This document shows positions 19,073 through 28,328 of a DNA stretch of 64,000 bases, in pieces (within the stretch, counting starts at the first letter, position 1; each line of letters starts with the position of its first letter). Source of the DNA: Pseudomonas sp. KU26590 (lineage in GTDB: Bacteria > Pseudomonadota > Gammaproteobacteria > Pseudomonadales > Pseudomonadaceae); assembly GCF_026153515.1 (NCBI RefSeq), contig NZ_CP110644.1:2881501-2945500 (forward strand). The letters run 5' to 3'. The translations under genes were made by a program, and so were the position numbers. A model generated the notes under the pieces. The model was not told the DNA's origin and did no database searches. It saw nothing but the letters and a program-made list of their open reading frames with translations.

Positions 19073-20770
19073 TCAGTGCCAACCGCCGCGTTCCAGCTGG
19101 CCAAGCCGCTCGTCCAGCTCGGTGCGCGTCTGCCGGATGATCCGCTCGTCCTGACTGTCGAGGGCGCGCTGAAACTGGCTTGCCCAGTTATCGATCAGCT
19201 CGCGGCGCGCGCCCAGGCTCTCCTGATAGAGATGCTCCAGGCGCGCCATCAACAGCGTGTTGATCTGCTGATCACGCGGATGAACCTTGAGCGCAGCGAG
19301 TGCTTGCAGGCGCTGGGCAATTTCTTTGGGGCTGAGCACGCCGGGGTTGTTTTCGATGACCAGTGCAAACTGCTCGCCGGTGCTGGGAATGGTGACCTGA
19401 CACTCGAGAATGCCGTTGTTGTCGTAGGTAAACCGTACATCGAGGTTGAGGTTGCCACCGCTGCGCGGCGGTAGCGGTATTTCCAGTTCCCCCAAGGGTA
19501 TGTTGTCGCGCACGAGGCGACTTTCGCCCTGGAAAATCTTCACCATCACGCTGGTTTGTGTGTCGTCGACGGGACAGACCGTTTCCACCCGGCTGACCGG
19601 TACGGTGGTGTTGCGCTCGATGATCGGCAGATAGTGCCCGCCCTCAAAATGCTGACCGACCTGGTGTGAGGTCGCGATACCCAGGGTGTAGGAGCAGACG
19701 TCGGTCAAGACTACTTCTTCCAGGGCCGCATCCCGGGATTTCAACGCCGCCTGTATCGCCGCGCCGTGGGCCACGGCTTCGTCCGGGTTGAGCTGAATCG
19801 AAGGAAAGCGTCCGAACATGGCCGCTGCCAGTTTGCGCACCAGCGGCATACGCGTGGTGCCGCCGACCAACAGGATTTCGTCCAGATCGCCGACCTGCAG
19901 CTTGGCATCGCGCATGGCCCGTTCGACCGGATTGCGCAGCCGCTCGAGCAACGGCGCATACAGCGCGGCCATGTCCTCCTGGGTGAAGGTCTGCTGCCAT
20001 TGCTGGCCATCCACGCGCAGCACGAACGCGTCACTGCGCACCTGGCCCAGCGCGATGCGCAGGCGTTGGGCTTCGCGGTGCAGCGCGTGAGCGATTGATT
20101 CGGGGGCGGGGAAGCCTGGCTGCCCGGCCTGGGTGCGAACGAAAGCCTCGGCCAGCAGCCGGTCAAAATCTTCACCACCGAGGAAGTTGTCCCCCGCACT
20201 GGCGCGCACTTCCATCACGCCCTCGAACAGCTCGAGGATCGACACGTCAAACGTCCCGCCACCCAGGTCGAACACCAGAAACGAACATTCCTTGCCGTGC
20301 TGCGGCAAGCCGAACGCCAGCGCCGCGGCGGTGGGCTCGTTGATCAGCTTTTCGACTTTGAGGCCGGCCAGTTCCCCTGCGATGCGCGTGGCTTTGCGTT
20401 GGGCGTCGCTGAAGTAGGCCGGGACGCTGATGACCGCCTCGACGACGGTTTCGCCATAGGCACGCTCGACGTCTTCCTTGAGGCTCCTGAGCACCAGTGC
20501 GGAAAGCTCTTCGGGACGAAACGCGTGGTCGCCGAGGGCCGTCGTGTGGGCGCTGCCCATGTGGCGTTTGAACAACGCAGTGGTCAGGGAAGGGTGGGTG
20601 TGCAGGCGTTCGCGAGCGGCCTGGCCGACCAGAATCCGACCCTCGTCGTCCAGGCCGACCACGGAGGGGGTGAGTAACTCGCCCAGCGCGTTCGGCACCA
20701 GCACACTGGCATCGTCTTTCCAGACCGCGACCAGGCTGTTGGTCGTGCCGAGGTCAATCCCGACGATCAT
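19073..20770 (-). CDS. hscC: Hsp70-family chaperone HscC
   Basis: A 565-residue Hsp70, close to the about 556 of E. coli HscC and shorter than DnaK because the C-terminal lid is reduced. ATPase motifs are IVGIDLGTTNSLVAVW at the N-terminus, INEPTAAALAFG, FDLGGGTFDVSIL and LVGGTTRMP. The substrate-binding domain follows ERNTTVPVSR. I chose ATG 20770 because the family begins at MIVGIDLGTTNS; a longer frame to 20887 adds an unrelated charged extension that overlaps a small upstream ORF. The J-domain partner is directly downstream. HscC is a specialised Hsp70 not interchangeable with DnaK. Confidence 0.94.
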   Translation of the reverse strand: MIVGIDLGTTNSLVAVWKDDASVLVPNALGELLTPSVVGLDDEGRILVGQAARERLHTHPSLTTALFKRHMGSAHTTALGDHAFRPEELSALVLRSLKEDVERAYGETVVEAVISVPAYFSDAQRKATRIAGELAGLKVEKLINEPTAAALAFGLPQHGKECSFLVFDLGGGTFDVSILELFEGVMEVRASAGDNFLGGEDFDRLLAEAFVRTQAGQPGFPAPESIAHALHREAQRLRIALGQVRSDAFVLRVDGQQWQQTFTQEDMAALYAPLLERLRNPVERAMRDAKLQVGDLDEILLVGGTTRMPLVRKLAAAMFGRFPSIQLNPDEAVAHGAAIQAALKSRDAALEEVVLTDVCSYTLGIATSHQVGQHFEGGHYLPIIERNTTVPVSRVETVCPVDDTQTSVMVKIFQGESRLVRDNIPLGELEIPLPPRSGGNLNLDVRFTYDNNGILECQVTIPSTGEQFALVIENNPGVLSPKEIAQRLQALAALKVHPRDQQINTLLMARLEHLYQESLGARRELIDNWASQFQRALDSQDERIIRQTRTELDERLGQLERGGWH

Positions 20771-20832
20771 GGGTGAATGCCTGTGTGCAGGCTCGAGGCG
20801 CCGTGGGCGTTGATGTGCGGTATGACGTTCAT
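20767..20832 (-). CDS. Possible 21-residue leader peptide coupled to hscC
   Basis: A 22-codon frame starts at ATG 20832, with AAGGAAG upstream at good spacing, and its TGA overlaps the hscC ATG as ATGA. The hscC start has only a weak site of its own, so translation could depend on this leader. The peptide is His-rich for its size (MNVIPHINAHGASSLHTGIHP, 21 residues by count, with four His). No homologue is known to me; it could equally be chance. The rest of the 20833-21201 gap holds A+T-rich promoter-like sequence but no gene I can support. Confidence 0.35.
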   Translation of the reverse strand: MNVIPHINAHGASSLHTGIHP

Positions 20833-21201
20833 GATCGTTGTCTTCCTTGAGTCTGGGGGTGGTGTGCGGGAATTTGAGAACGATCATCGCGAAGGGTTCA
20901 AGTGCTCATTTGGACCCACTGCGCCGACTGCGTAACATTTCGCAAAAATACAAACAAACAGGATCCAAAAGGAATTTATTTTTGCGTAAGCTATCTAGCA
21001 TCAGGCTTAGAGACCTGTTTATGGAAGACAGTCTGAATAAGCGGCCAGCCTCCGGGCCTTGGTTTTCCTCAAAACTGTTTGCAATCCACGTCCTGATCTG
21101 ATGCCCGAGGCTTTGCTGCGGGTATCCAGGCGACGCCCTTAACGCCCTGAAGCAGAATGCATCTGCCACGGGTTTATTTACTTTCTGGAGATTCTCCGAC
21201 A

Positions 21202-21903
21202 ATGACCGTCTCATTCAGCCGCCACTGGTTACTCGCCCTCGCACTGCCGCTGCTACTGACCGCCTGCGGCAGCAGCGAGCCAGACCAGCGCGCTGCATTC
21301 AAGCAGTTCCTGCAAACCCGCATCATCGACAAGCCGGGTGTGCACGTGCCCAAGCTGACCCCGGATGAATCGAAATCTTTCGGCGATTACACCCAGCACT
21401 ACGCCGTGATCACTGACTTCAACAGTGGTATGGACGCCAGCATCAAACCCCTCAACGGCTTCGTGCAGAAAGGCGCGTTCCATTCATTGAGTGACGTGAT
21501 CGAGCGCCGCGATGATCTCAAGACGGTGCAAACCGGCTTGAACGACCTGGTCGTGCAGCTCAAGCAAGCGTTGGCCAAAGCTGACACAGCCCACGCCCAG
21601 CTCAAGCAGCCTGACGATCTGAAAACGGTGTATGACAGCGCCTATGATCGCACCGTCACCTTACCGGCCAACACGCTCCTGACTGTTATGCCGCAAGTCA
21701 ACGGCACCTTCGAATCGAGCCTTAAAGTGGCCGACTACGTCGATGCTCACAAAGCGCAGATCCAGATCAATGGCTCGGTGATTCAAGTGACAGACCCCAA
21801 GGTGCAGGCTGAATTGAACACACTGCTGCAGGACCTGAATACCAAGGCCAAGGTGGTTCAGGAAGCGCAGACGCGCATGCAGACGGTTATGTCGGGTCGC
21901 TGA
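21202..21903 (+). CDS. DUF3053-family lipoprotein (YiaF-like)
   Basis: A 233-residue predicted lipoprotein. The signal peptide WLLALALPLLLTAC ends in a lipobox (Leu-Thr-Ala-Cys) at about residue 19, then GSSEPDQRAAFKQFLQTRI as in DUF3053 proteins such as E. coli YiaF. The mature part is helical and has several conserved-looking charged stretches. Function in the family is unknown; an outer- or inner-membrane-attached periplasmic protein is expected. I chose ATG 21202, which gives a proper signal peptide, over the in-frame start at 21157. A hairpin at 21923 ends the transcript. Confidence 0.88.
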   Translation: MTVSFSRHWLLALALPLLLTACGSSEPDQRAAFKQFLQTRIIDKPGVHVPKLTPDESKSFGDYTQHYAVITDFNSGMDASIKPLNGFVQKGAFHSLSDVIERRDDLKTVQTGLNDLVVQLKQALAKADTAHAQLKQPDDLKTVYDSAYDRTVTLPANTLLTVMPQVNGTFESSLKVADYVDAHKAQIQINGSVIQVTDPKVQAELNTLLQDLNTKAKVVQEAQTRMQTVMSGR

Positions 21904-21922
21904 ATCCCCCCTCATAACGGCG

Positions 21923-21948
21923 CCGAGGGTTGCTGATCCCTCGGTTTC
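21923..21948 (+). terminator. Rho-independent terminator after the YiaF-like gene
   Basis: The stem CCGAGGG / CCCTCGG with an eight-base loop is followed by TTTCG, about 20 bases after the lipoprotein stop codon. Confidence 0.65.
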
Positions 21949-22039
21949 GTAAAGCACCCAAAGGTCATCCGGCCTTTGTTCAAGGACGTATGCGCGCGCC
22001 AGGGACGGCACTCGGCGGCGCAGTGAAAAGGGCCGCCCC

Positions 22040-24229
22040 ATGAACATGAAAAAGCTGAAGCTTATCGCTGTACTGGTTTTATTCCCCCTTGCATTGAATC
22101 TGCTGGGGGTCTGGGAGCTGCAACGCAGCACCGACAACCGCCTGACCTACGCGGGTTATCAGGCTGACCTCGATCGGGCCCGTCCGGAACTCCAGGCCAT
22201 TGCCGACAAAAGCGGTTCGCGTCCCGTGATGGTGGACGTCGGCGACGGCGAGAAAATGGAAGTGAAGGAGGCGTTGTCCCGCGTCGCTGATTTGCAGGAC
22301 GAGCTGGACACGCTGCTGCCGCTGACCGACGTCATGGTCTGGCTTGCAATCGGTGTCATCACGCTGGGCTTGCTGGCTGCCCTGATGGGCGGGGTCGGTT
22401 TGCTCGCTTTGAACTGGGCGGGCCGACGGGCCATGCAGTCTCGTGAGCAACTGCTGCACAGCTTCACCCGTGTCACCAGACTGTTGCCCTTCGTTCTGGT
22501 CGGGCATGTGGTGGTCATAGGCGCAGCCATTGCCGCCCTCGTCGCGTTCGAGGCGCTGAACGTGTGGCACGCCGGGCAACTCTCCGCCGGCGAAATGAAG
22601 TTCATGTTCTTCGCCATGGTCCTCGTCGCAGGCTGCCTGTATTCCATCTGGCAGATGGGCACGCAATTGCGCGTCATGCTCAACATGTTCCAGCCCACGC
22701 CAATGGACGTGATGGGAGAGGCGGTCACCGCCGAACAGGCGCCGGTGCTCTGGGCTTACGTGAAGGATCTGGCCCAGAAACTCGGCGCACTGCCGCCCGA
22801 TCACATCGTGTTGGGCATGGCCGCCGGCTTTTACGTCACCTCCGGCGACATCACCCTCGCGCCGGCCAACACCACTTTGACGGGCCGCACCCTGCATGTG
22901 CCGCTGGTGTACCTGGGCATCCTCGATGAAGCCGAAACCACCGCGGTCATCGGCCACGAGCTGGGGCATTTTGCCGGCGCGGATACCGAGTTCAGCATGC
23001 GTTTCGTGCCGATTTACCACGGCATCGAGCGCAGCCTGGTGGTGATCGGCCAGACCCTGGTTGACAGTGAATGGCTGCAACGCGCGACCCTGCACCCGGC
23101 GTTCATGCTGGGTGCCTACTTCATGGAAAGCTTCGACCACGCGGTGATGCACTGGAGCCGTGTGCGCGAGCTGGAAGCCGATGCCGCCGGTGCGCAGCTG
23201 GCGGGCAATCTGGCTGCCGCTTCGGCGCTGGTGCGTATTTCCGCCATCGATCCTTTATTGCAAGAGCGTCTGGCCGCCCACATCACCCAGGCAACCCGAC
23301 CGACGCCCGAGCATGTGTCGGTCAATGATCTGCCAACCACTGTTCTGCACGAGATTGCGGCAATGCCGCTGACCCTGCCGGAAGAGGAAATGGCCACGCA
23401 GCTGCCGCATCCATCAGACACGCATCCTTCGAACGGCGAGCGCGTGGCGTCTCTCAAGGTGTCGGTCGACGATGCCGTACGCAGTGGCACGCGGCCGCTG
23501 GATGCATCGCTAGCCTGTGGGGCGATGGATCGCTATTTCGCCCAGCCCGACGTGTTGCGCGGTCGCCTTACGGACGATTATCTGACCCATCACGTCCAAC
23601 AGGACGCCACCCTCGTGGAGACGTTGCGCACCCACGCCGGCAACGTAACCGGGGACGTTGCACTGCACGAAGGGGCGCGCTTGCGGGGGCAGATCCTGCT
23701 CGGGTTCAGTGGCCTGCTGGCAGTGGCGGGACTGATCCTGCTGCTTGCGCCGCTGCTGTTTCCAGGTGCTGCGGGACGTGACCCGCAGCCGTTTTTCGTC
23801 GGTGCCGGCATTGCTCTGTTCATCATGCTGTGCATGCTGCCCTTCGGGTTGCGCTTGTTCAGGCGTGCGCATAAAACCGCGCTGCTGCTGACGCCGGATC
23901 ACTTTGTGTTCGCCAACCTCAAAGCGCCGCTGCCGATTCGCGACATTGCCGACTTCAATCTGCAGGTAGGAAATGTCGTCATGCTGACGATCCTGCTCGA
24001 AGACAACGCACCCCTGCCGGAGCTGACCTCCCGCTCGTTCTTCGCGCCGGATGTGGCGCTGAACAAGAAGAAACGGTGGCTGATGTTGCCGATGAGCAAA
24101 TTCTGCCGCGATGACAAAAAGCTCAAGATCTCCGAGCTGGCCGAACTGATCGGGACCTACGTCAACGCCGGTGCCGCGCGGCATTTGCTGCAGCAGCGGT
24201 TTGAGCAGGGTGGGGAAGTGAGTGCGTGA
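22040..24229 (+). CDS. Large membrane-bound M48-family zinc metallopeptidase
   Basis: A 729-residue protein. One N-terminal helix (about 5-25) is followed by a short periplasmic segment and three further hydrophobic helices (about 95-205). The M48 catalytic domain has HELGH at 306-310, preceded by AVIG as in HtpX/Ste24-type enzymes; a Glu in RVRELEADAAGAQL (about residue 380) would be the third zinc ligand. Two more helices (about 555-610) and a C-terminal soluble domain follow. The family cleaves misfolded or membrane proteins; the long C-terminal extension is unlike HtpX. ATG 22040 (ATG 22046 is possible) has AAAAGGG upstream. Confidence 0.88.
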   Translation: MNMKKLKLIAVLVLFPLALNLLGVWELQRSTDNRLTYAGYQADLDRARPELQAIADKSGSRPVMVDVGDGEKMEVKEALSRVADLQDELDTLLPLTDVMVWLAIGVITLGLLAALMGGVGLLALNWAGRRAMQSREQLLHSFTRVTRLLPFVLVGHVVVIGAAIAALVAFEALNVWHAGQLSAGEMKFMFFAMVLVAGCLYSIWQMGTQLRVMLNMFQPTPMDVMGEAVTAEQAPVLWAYVKDLAQKLGALPPDHIVLGMAAGFYVTSGDITLAPANTTLTGRTLHVPLVYLGILDEAETTAVIGHELGHFAGADTEFSMRFVPIYHGIERSLVVIGQTLVDSEWLQRATLHPAFMLGAYFMESFDHAVMHWSRVRELEADAAGAQLAGNLAAASALVRISAIDPLLQERLAAHITQATRPTPEHVSVNDLPTTVLHEIAAMPLTLPEEEMATQLPHPSDTHPSNGERVASLKVSVDDAVRSGTRPLDASLACGAMDRYFAQPDVLRGRLTDDYLTHHVQQDATLVETLRTHAGNVTGDVALHEGARLRGQILLGFSGLLAVAGLILLLAPLLFPGAAGRDPQPFFVGAGIALFIMLCMLPFGLRLFRRAHKTALLLTPDHFVFANLKAPLPIRDIADFNLQVGNVVMLTILLEDNAPLPELTSRSFFAPDVALNKKKRWLMLPMSKFCRDDKKLKISELAELIGTYVNAGAARHLLQQRFEQGGEVSA

Positions 24230-24264
24230 TAAAGCAGGGGTGAGTGGCGTGACTGAAAACCACC

Positions 24265-24399
24265 TGTAGGAGCGTGGCTTGTCCCGCGATCTGGCGCGCA
24301 GCGGCAGTCAATCGGGCGATTGCGTAGTGTCAGTCCAAACGCGATCGTCAGGTTCACGACTGCTGCGCAGCCGATCGCGGGACAAGCCACGCTCCTACA
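24265..24399. repeat. 27-bp perfect inverted repeat with 81-bp spacer (Pseudomonas-type palindromic element)
   Basis: The arms at 24265-24291 and 24373-24399 are exact reverse complements and begin TGTAGGAGCGTGGCTTG. The spacer contains further short complementary stretches. This family differs in sequence from the GGACCGG REP-like elements elsewhere in the window. It occupies most of the 311-base gap upstream of the epimerase gene, so it could form a very stable hairpin in RNA. Confidence 0.9.
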
Positions 24400-24540
24400 T
24401 TGGCAGCCGCAAGCCATCCCACTCTGCGATTGCCCGCGGATTGATTCCCCCACCGCCCGTCACCTATCCCGTCAGATGACTCGCCTTTCACACAGCACGC
24501 CCATACTGCTCCCGTCTCTTCAGTTGAAACGGAGCACGTT

Positions 24541-26292
24541 ATGACACTGCAATTCAATGTCCGGGATTTCGGCGCGGTCGGTGATGGGCATACGTCTGAC
24601 ACCGCGGCCATTCAAGCCGCCATCGATGCCGCAGCAAAAGCAGGCGGCGGTAATGTGTATATTCCTGCCGGCACCTGGTCCCTGACCCCAGGCGACAAAC
24701 CCGCCGACGGCGCGCTGATGCTCAAAAGCAATGTGTTCATCAAAGGCGAGGGCATGGGCACCACGGTGCTCAAGCTGGCCGATGGCACCGATCAGGCGGT
24801 CACCGGCATCATCCGCTCGGCGAGCGGCGAAGCGACCCATGATTTCGGCGTCAGTAACCTCACCCTCGACGGCAACCGAGTTGCCACCAGCGGCAAGGTC
24901 GATGGCTGGTACAACGGCTTTCTGCCAGGCCAACCGGGTCAGGACTCCAATGTCACGCTCTCCGGCGTCGAGATCCGCGATTGCTCGGGCTACGGCTTCG
25001 ACCCCCACGAGCGCACGGCGAACATGCTCATCGAAAACAGCGTGTCCCACGGCAACGGCCTGGACGGGTTCGTCGCCGATTACCTGATCGACAGCACGTT
25101 TCGCAATAACCTGGCTTACGACAATGACCGTCACGGTTTCAACATCGTCACGACCACCCACGATTTGGCGCTGCTGAAAAACGTTTCCCACGACAATGGC
25201 GGCGGCGGCATCGTCGTCCAGCGTGGCAGCGAAAACATTCCCTCGCCGTACCACATCAGCATCGAGGGCGGCGAGGTGTACGGCAATGCGGCGGAAGGCG
25301 TGTTGGTAAAACTGTCCAATGGCGTTGATATCAGCGGCGTGGACATTCACCACAACGGCACGTCCGGCGTGCGTGTCTATGGCAGCACCGACGTTGAGGT
25401 TCGCGGCAATCTGATTCACGAGAACGCGCAGAAAGCCGGCATCCCTGAAGTGCTGATCCAGCCGTTTGACGATCGCGGCGGCGTCTCCGGGAAGCTTCAT
25501 CCGGCTGACCACAACACCTTCGTCGACAACATCATTACGGGCGGCGACAACAGCACCTTCGGCGTGGCCGAGGAGAGCAGTCAGACCGGCAGCACCTCGG
25601 TTTACGGCAACACCTTCGCTCATCTTCAGCAGGGCGAGGTATCACTGCAAGGCACGGGCGATCACGTCGGCACCAACCCCGTGCTGAATGCTATCGACGG
25701 CGGGAATGGCGGCGATGCCATCGTCGGAACGGCCAGCGCCGACTCGATCAATGGCAAGGACGGGGCAGACACCCTCAATGGCGGATCCGGGGCCGACCTG
25801 CTCTGGGGCGGCGCCGGCCATGACCGACTGCTGGGCGGCAGCGGCAACGACACCCTGGTCGGCGGCGCCGATGCCGACGTGCTGTTTGGCGGCGCAGGTT
25901 CGGATCTGTTCCGGTTTGCCTCGGTGTCCGACAGCTACCGGACGTCGACTGCCAGCCATGCCGACCGCATCGGCGACTTCGATGCCGCCCACGACACAAT
26001 CGACGTCTCGGGCCTCGGCTTTACCGGATTTGGCGACGGCCACGACGGCACGTTGAAGTTCACCACCAACGCCGAGCACACCCGGGTTTATCTCAAGGGC
26101 CTGGACGCCGACGTGCAAGGGCATCGGTTCGAACTGGTACTGGACGGTGATTTCGGTGCCGGTCTCCCTTCAAAATCGATGGTATTTGCCGACGCCCCAG
26201 CGTCGTTGGCCCGTACATCAACCACAGCGGACGCGGTGTCAGTGGAGCTGGTAGGGGTGGCGCAGGATCATCCAGATGTCGCGCTCGTTTGA
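24541..26292 (+). CDS. Mannuronan C5-epimerase, AlgE type (beta-helix A-module plus RTX R-module)
   Basis: A 583-residue secreted enzyme that would convert D-mannuronate to L-guluronate in polymeric alginate outside the cell. It starts with the pectate-lyase-like FNVRDFGAVGDG. The parallel beta-helix catalytic module runs to about residue 380. The AlgE active-site motif YGFDPH is at 151-156 (Tyr151, Asp154, His156). A calcium-binding RTX block (about 385-460: GGSGADLLWGGAGHDRLLGG and similar) leads into the R-module ending HRFELVLDGDFG. There is no N-terminal signal peptide, so type I secretion is expected; no such exporter lies in the window. A+R size matches AlgE4 (553). The ATG at 24541 has GGAG upstream. 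Confidence 0.92.
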   Translation: MTLQFNVRDFGAVGDGHTSDTAAIQAAIDAAAKAGGGNVYIPAGTWSLTPGDKPADGALMLKSNVFIKGEGMGTTVLKLADGTDQAVTGIIRSASGEATHDFGVSNLTLDGNRVATSGKVDGWYNGFLPGQPGQDSNVTLSGVEIRDCSGYGFDPHERTANMLIENSVSHGNGLDGFVADYLIDSTFRNNLAYDNDRHGFNIVTTTHDLALLKNVSHDNGGGGIVVQRGSENIPSPYHISIEGGEVYGNAAEGVLVKLSNGVDISGVDIHHNGTSGVRVYGSTDVEVRGNLIHENAQKAGIPEVLIQPFDDRGGVSGKLHPADHNTFVDNIITGGDNSTFGVAEESSQTGSTSVYGNTFAHLQQGEVSLQGTGDHVGTNPVLNAIDGGNGGDAIVGTASADSINGKDGADTLNGGSGADLLWGGAGHDRLLGGSGNDTLVGGADADVLFGGAGSDLFRFASVSDSYRTSTASHADRIGDFDAAHDTIDVSGLGFTGFGDGHDGTLKFTTNAEHTRVYLKGLDADVQGHRFELVLDGDFGAGLPSKSMVFADAPASLARTSTTADAVSVELVGVAQDHPDVALV

Positions 26293-26548
26293 TGGGGTGT
26301 CAGGTTCAGTCTGCCAGCATGCAGTGATGATCTGAGACAGGCACGCGCCGTGAGGCTACCCTCGCGGCGTGATGCCGTACAATTCCCGCACCCCTCTTTG
26401 CATCCTGCCGACCTTCCCGCTAAAGTCTGCCCTTGGGCGTCTGCTGCGCCTGCGGTCCGCGCGAAGGGGTTTCCCAAGGCAAGCGTTTCCCCAATCATTC
26501 ATTCCAGCTCCCGGCTTGTCGGCGGACCGAGCCCTGTAAGGAGTTGGC

Positions 26549-27790
26549 ATGCCTGCCACGAATGCGTCCCGTCAACACGGTCTGCTCGATCTACCTGCGC
26601 TGCGTAAGCACGCAAAACGTCTTCTCAAAGCCCTGAAAAACACCGAAGCGGATGACGCCCGGGCGCAACTGCGCGCGATGGGCCTGCCGGGCCCCGACTA
26701 TCGACTCGCCGACACCCAATGGCTGGTGGCCCGCGAGGCGGGGTTTGCCAGTTGGCCCAAGTTGATCGCCCATGCCGACGCCGTCGCGTTTGCCGCCCGC
26801 CATCCGGATTTCGCGGCGACGGGTGAGTCAAAGGTTCAGCACTGGCGCTGCGGCAACGACATCGAGCGCAGCCTGCGCGTTGCAGGCTTTGCAGGTTCGT
26901 TCCAGATGTTCGACGACCCCATGGTCATGGGCCCGGTGCCGGCGCTGCCTGACGACGACTATTGGGCGGTGCGGACAGCGTTTGCCCAGCAGGCCTTTGG
27001 GTTGTCAGCCCGTGATGCCGAGCAGCGCCAGGCGGTTCAGCGTGACGCATTGGCACGCCTGAATCCCGACAGTGAACTGGTGCTGTGGTGCGAGGCCGAT
27101 GCCTACGATCAGCTGTTTCTGGTCCGCTTGCTGGCGAGCTTGCCCAGCATGCCGCGCAGGCTGGAACTGATCGAAATCAACCGCGTGCCCGGCGTCGAGC
27201 GATTCATCGGCATTGGGCAACTGGCCCCGGACGTGCTCGCCTGGCTCTGGCCCCAGCGGCGCGCCATCGGTGAGGACGCCCTGACCCTGGCCCGGCAGGT
27301 GTGGGCCGCCTACACCGCAGCGGACCCGACCCGCTGGGCTGAGCTCGCGGCACAACACCATCCGGCGCTGCCGCTGCTCGGCCCTGCGCTGACGAGGCAA
27401 CTGCAAGAACTGCCCGGCGCCGAGGATGGCTTGGGTTTGACCCAGCGGTTGATCCTGCGCATCCTCGCCGAGAAGGGCGAAATGCCTGCGGGCAAGGTCT
27501 TCGGTCATTTGATGCTGACCTACGAACCGCTGCCGTATCTGGGCGACATGATGTTTTACGCGCTGCTGAGGCCGCTCATCGATGCGCCGCAACCGCTGCT
27601 CCACGAACAACCGGGCAGCGAATGGCCGAGGCGCGCTGTCCGGCTGACGGCGCTGGGTGAGCGCGTAGTGCGCGGGGAGTTGAACGGGCTCGATCTTGAG
27701 CCAGCAGAGCGGTGGGTCGGCGGCGTGCAGATTGTTGCCGATCGCTCGCCCTGGGTGGTCAGCGCAGAAGGGCGGGTGTGGCGGCGCTGA
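26549..27790 (+). CDS. DUF1835-domain protein
   Basis: A 413-residue soluble protein. The first 80 residues contain the AREAGFASWPKL motif, common at the N-terminus of several uncharacterised families. The DUF1835-like part spans about 90-210 (HWRCGNDIERSLRVAGF, DDPMVMGPVP, LVLWCEADAYDQLFLVRLLA). The C-terminal half is helical and probably a winged-helix-like region (GLTQRLILRILAEKGEMPAG). Molecular function is unknown. The ATG at 26549 has a perfect TAAGGAG site. Its stop is directly adjacent to that of the converging GNAT gene, with no bases between. Confidence 0.8.
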   Translation: MPATNASRQHGLLDLPALRKHAKRLLKALKNTEADDARAQLRAMGLPGPDYRLADTQWLVAREAGFASWPKLIAHADAVAFAARHPDFAATGESKVQHWRCGNDIERSLRVAGFAGSFQMFDDPMVMGPVPALPDDDYWAVRTAFAQQAFGLSARDAEQRQAVQRDALARLNPDSELVLWCEADAYDQLFLVRLLASLPSMPRRLELIEINRVPGVERFIGIGQLAPDVLAWLWPQRRAIGEDALTLARQVWAAYTAADPTRWAELAAQHHPALPLLGPALTRQLQELPGAEDGLGLTQRLILRILAEKGEMPAGKVFGHLMLTYEPLPYLGDMMFYALLRPLIDAPQPLLHEQPGSEWPRRAVRLTALGERVVRGELNGLDLEPAERWVGGVQIVADRSPWVVSAEGRVWRR

Positions 27791-28252
27791 CTACACCTGA
27801 GACGTCAGCGACTTCTCCATGATGATCGTCCGCTCTTCGCCGTGGTACTCATCCCGAATTGGCGAGTAGCCAAGTGACCGGTAGAAGCCCTCTGCCGTGA
27901 TGGAAGAGGGCACGCGCAACCGACTGACGCCGTGGGTGGTGGCGGCTGATTCAATGGCCGCCATCAACGCGCGTCCAATGCCTGACCCTTGGTGAGACGG
28001 CGCGACGAATACGCTGCGAACGGTACCTTGATCGAGGCTCGCCGTGGCAATGATCTCTTCGCCGAAGCTCGCCACGTACACCTGCCGCTGCGCCATGAAA
28101 CGCAGGATCGCCGACGGGGAAAAACTCAGCTCCACCTGGGCGATGACGGCGGCGGAATAGTCCTGGCTATTGGACTCGCGCAGGGCGGCCACGATGACAT
28201 GGCTGATCGCGGTGGCGTCGTTGTCTGTTGCCTTGCGGATCAGGCGGTTGAT
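27791..28252 (-). CDS. GNAT-family N-acetyltransferase with no standard start codon
   Basis: The acetyl-CoA loop VRSVFVAPSHQGSGIGRAL and the C-terminal strand EGFYRSLGYSP mark a GNAT enzyme. The first standard start in frame is GTG 28192 (133 residues), but that removes strand 1 and helix 1. The frame continues upstream as INRLIRKATDNDATAISHVI, a normal GNAT N-terminus. There a perfect AAGGAG stands nine bases before an ATC codon at 28252, where an ATG would be expected. I therefore mark the gene from 28252 (153 residues); CTG 28243 is another option. Either translation begins at a rare AUC, or the start codon has been lost by mutation. Confidence 0.7.
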   Translation of the reverse strand: MNRLIRKATDNDATAISHVIVAALRESNSQDYSAAVIAQVELSFSPSAILRFMAQRQVYVASFGEEIIATASLDQGTVRSVFVAPSHQGSGIGRALMAAIESAATTHGVSRLRVPSSITAEGFYRSLGYSPIRDEYHGEERTIIMEKSLTSQV

Positions 28253-28328
28253 GGGGCTGTGCTCCTTGCGTCCGGGCGCGGCTATCTGAATACCGGGTGA
28301 GCAGCACCCACTGATATTCCCCTTTCAT

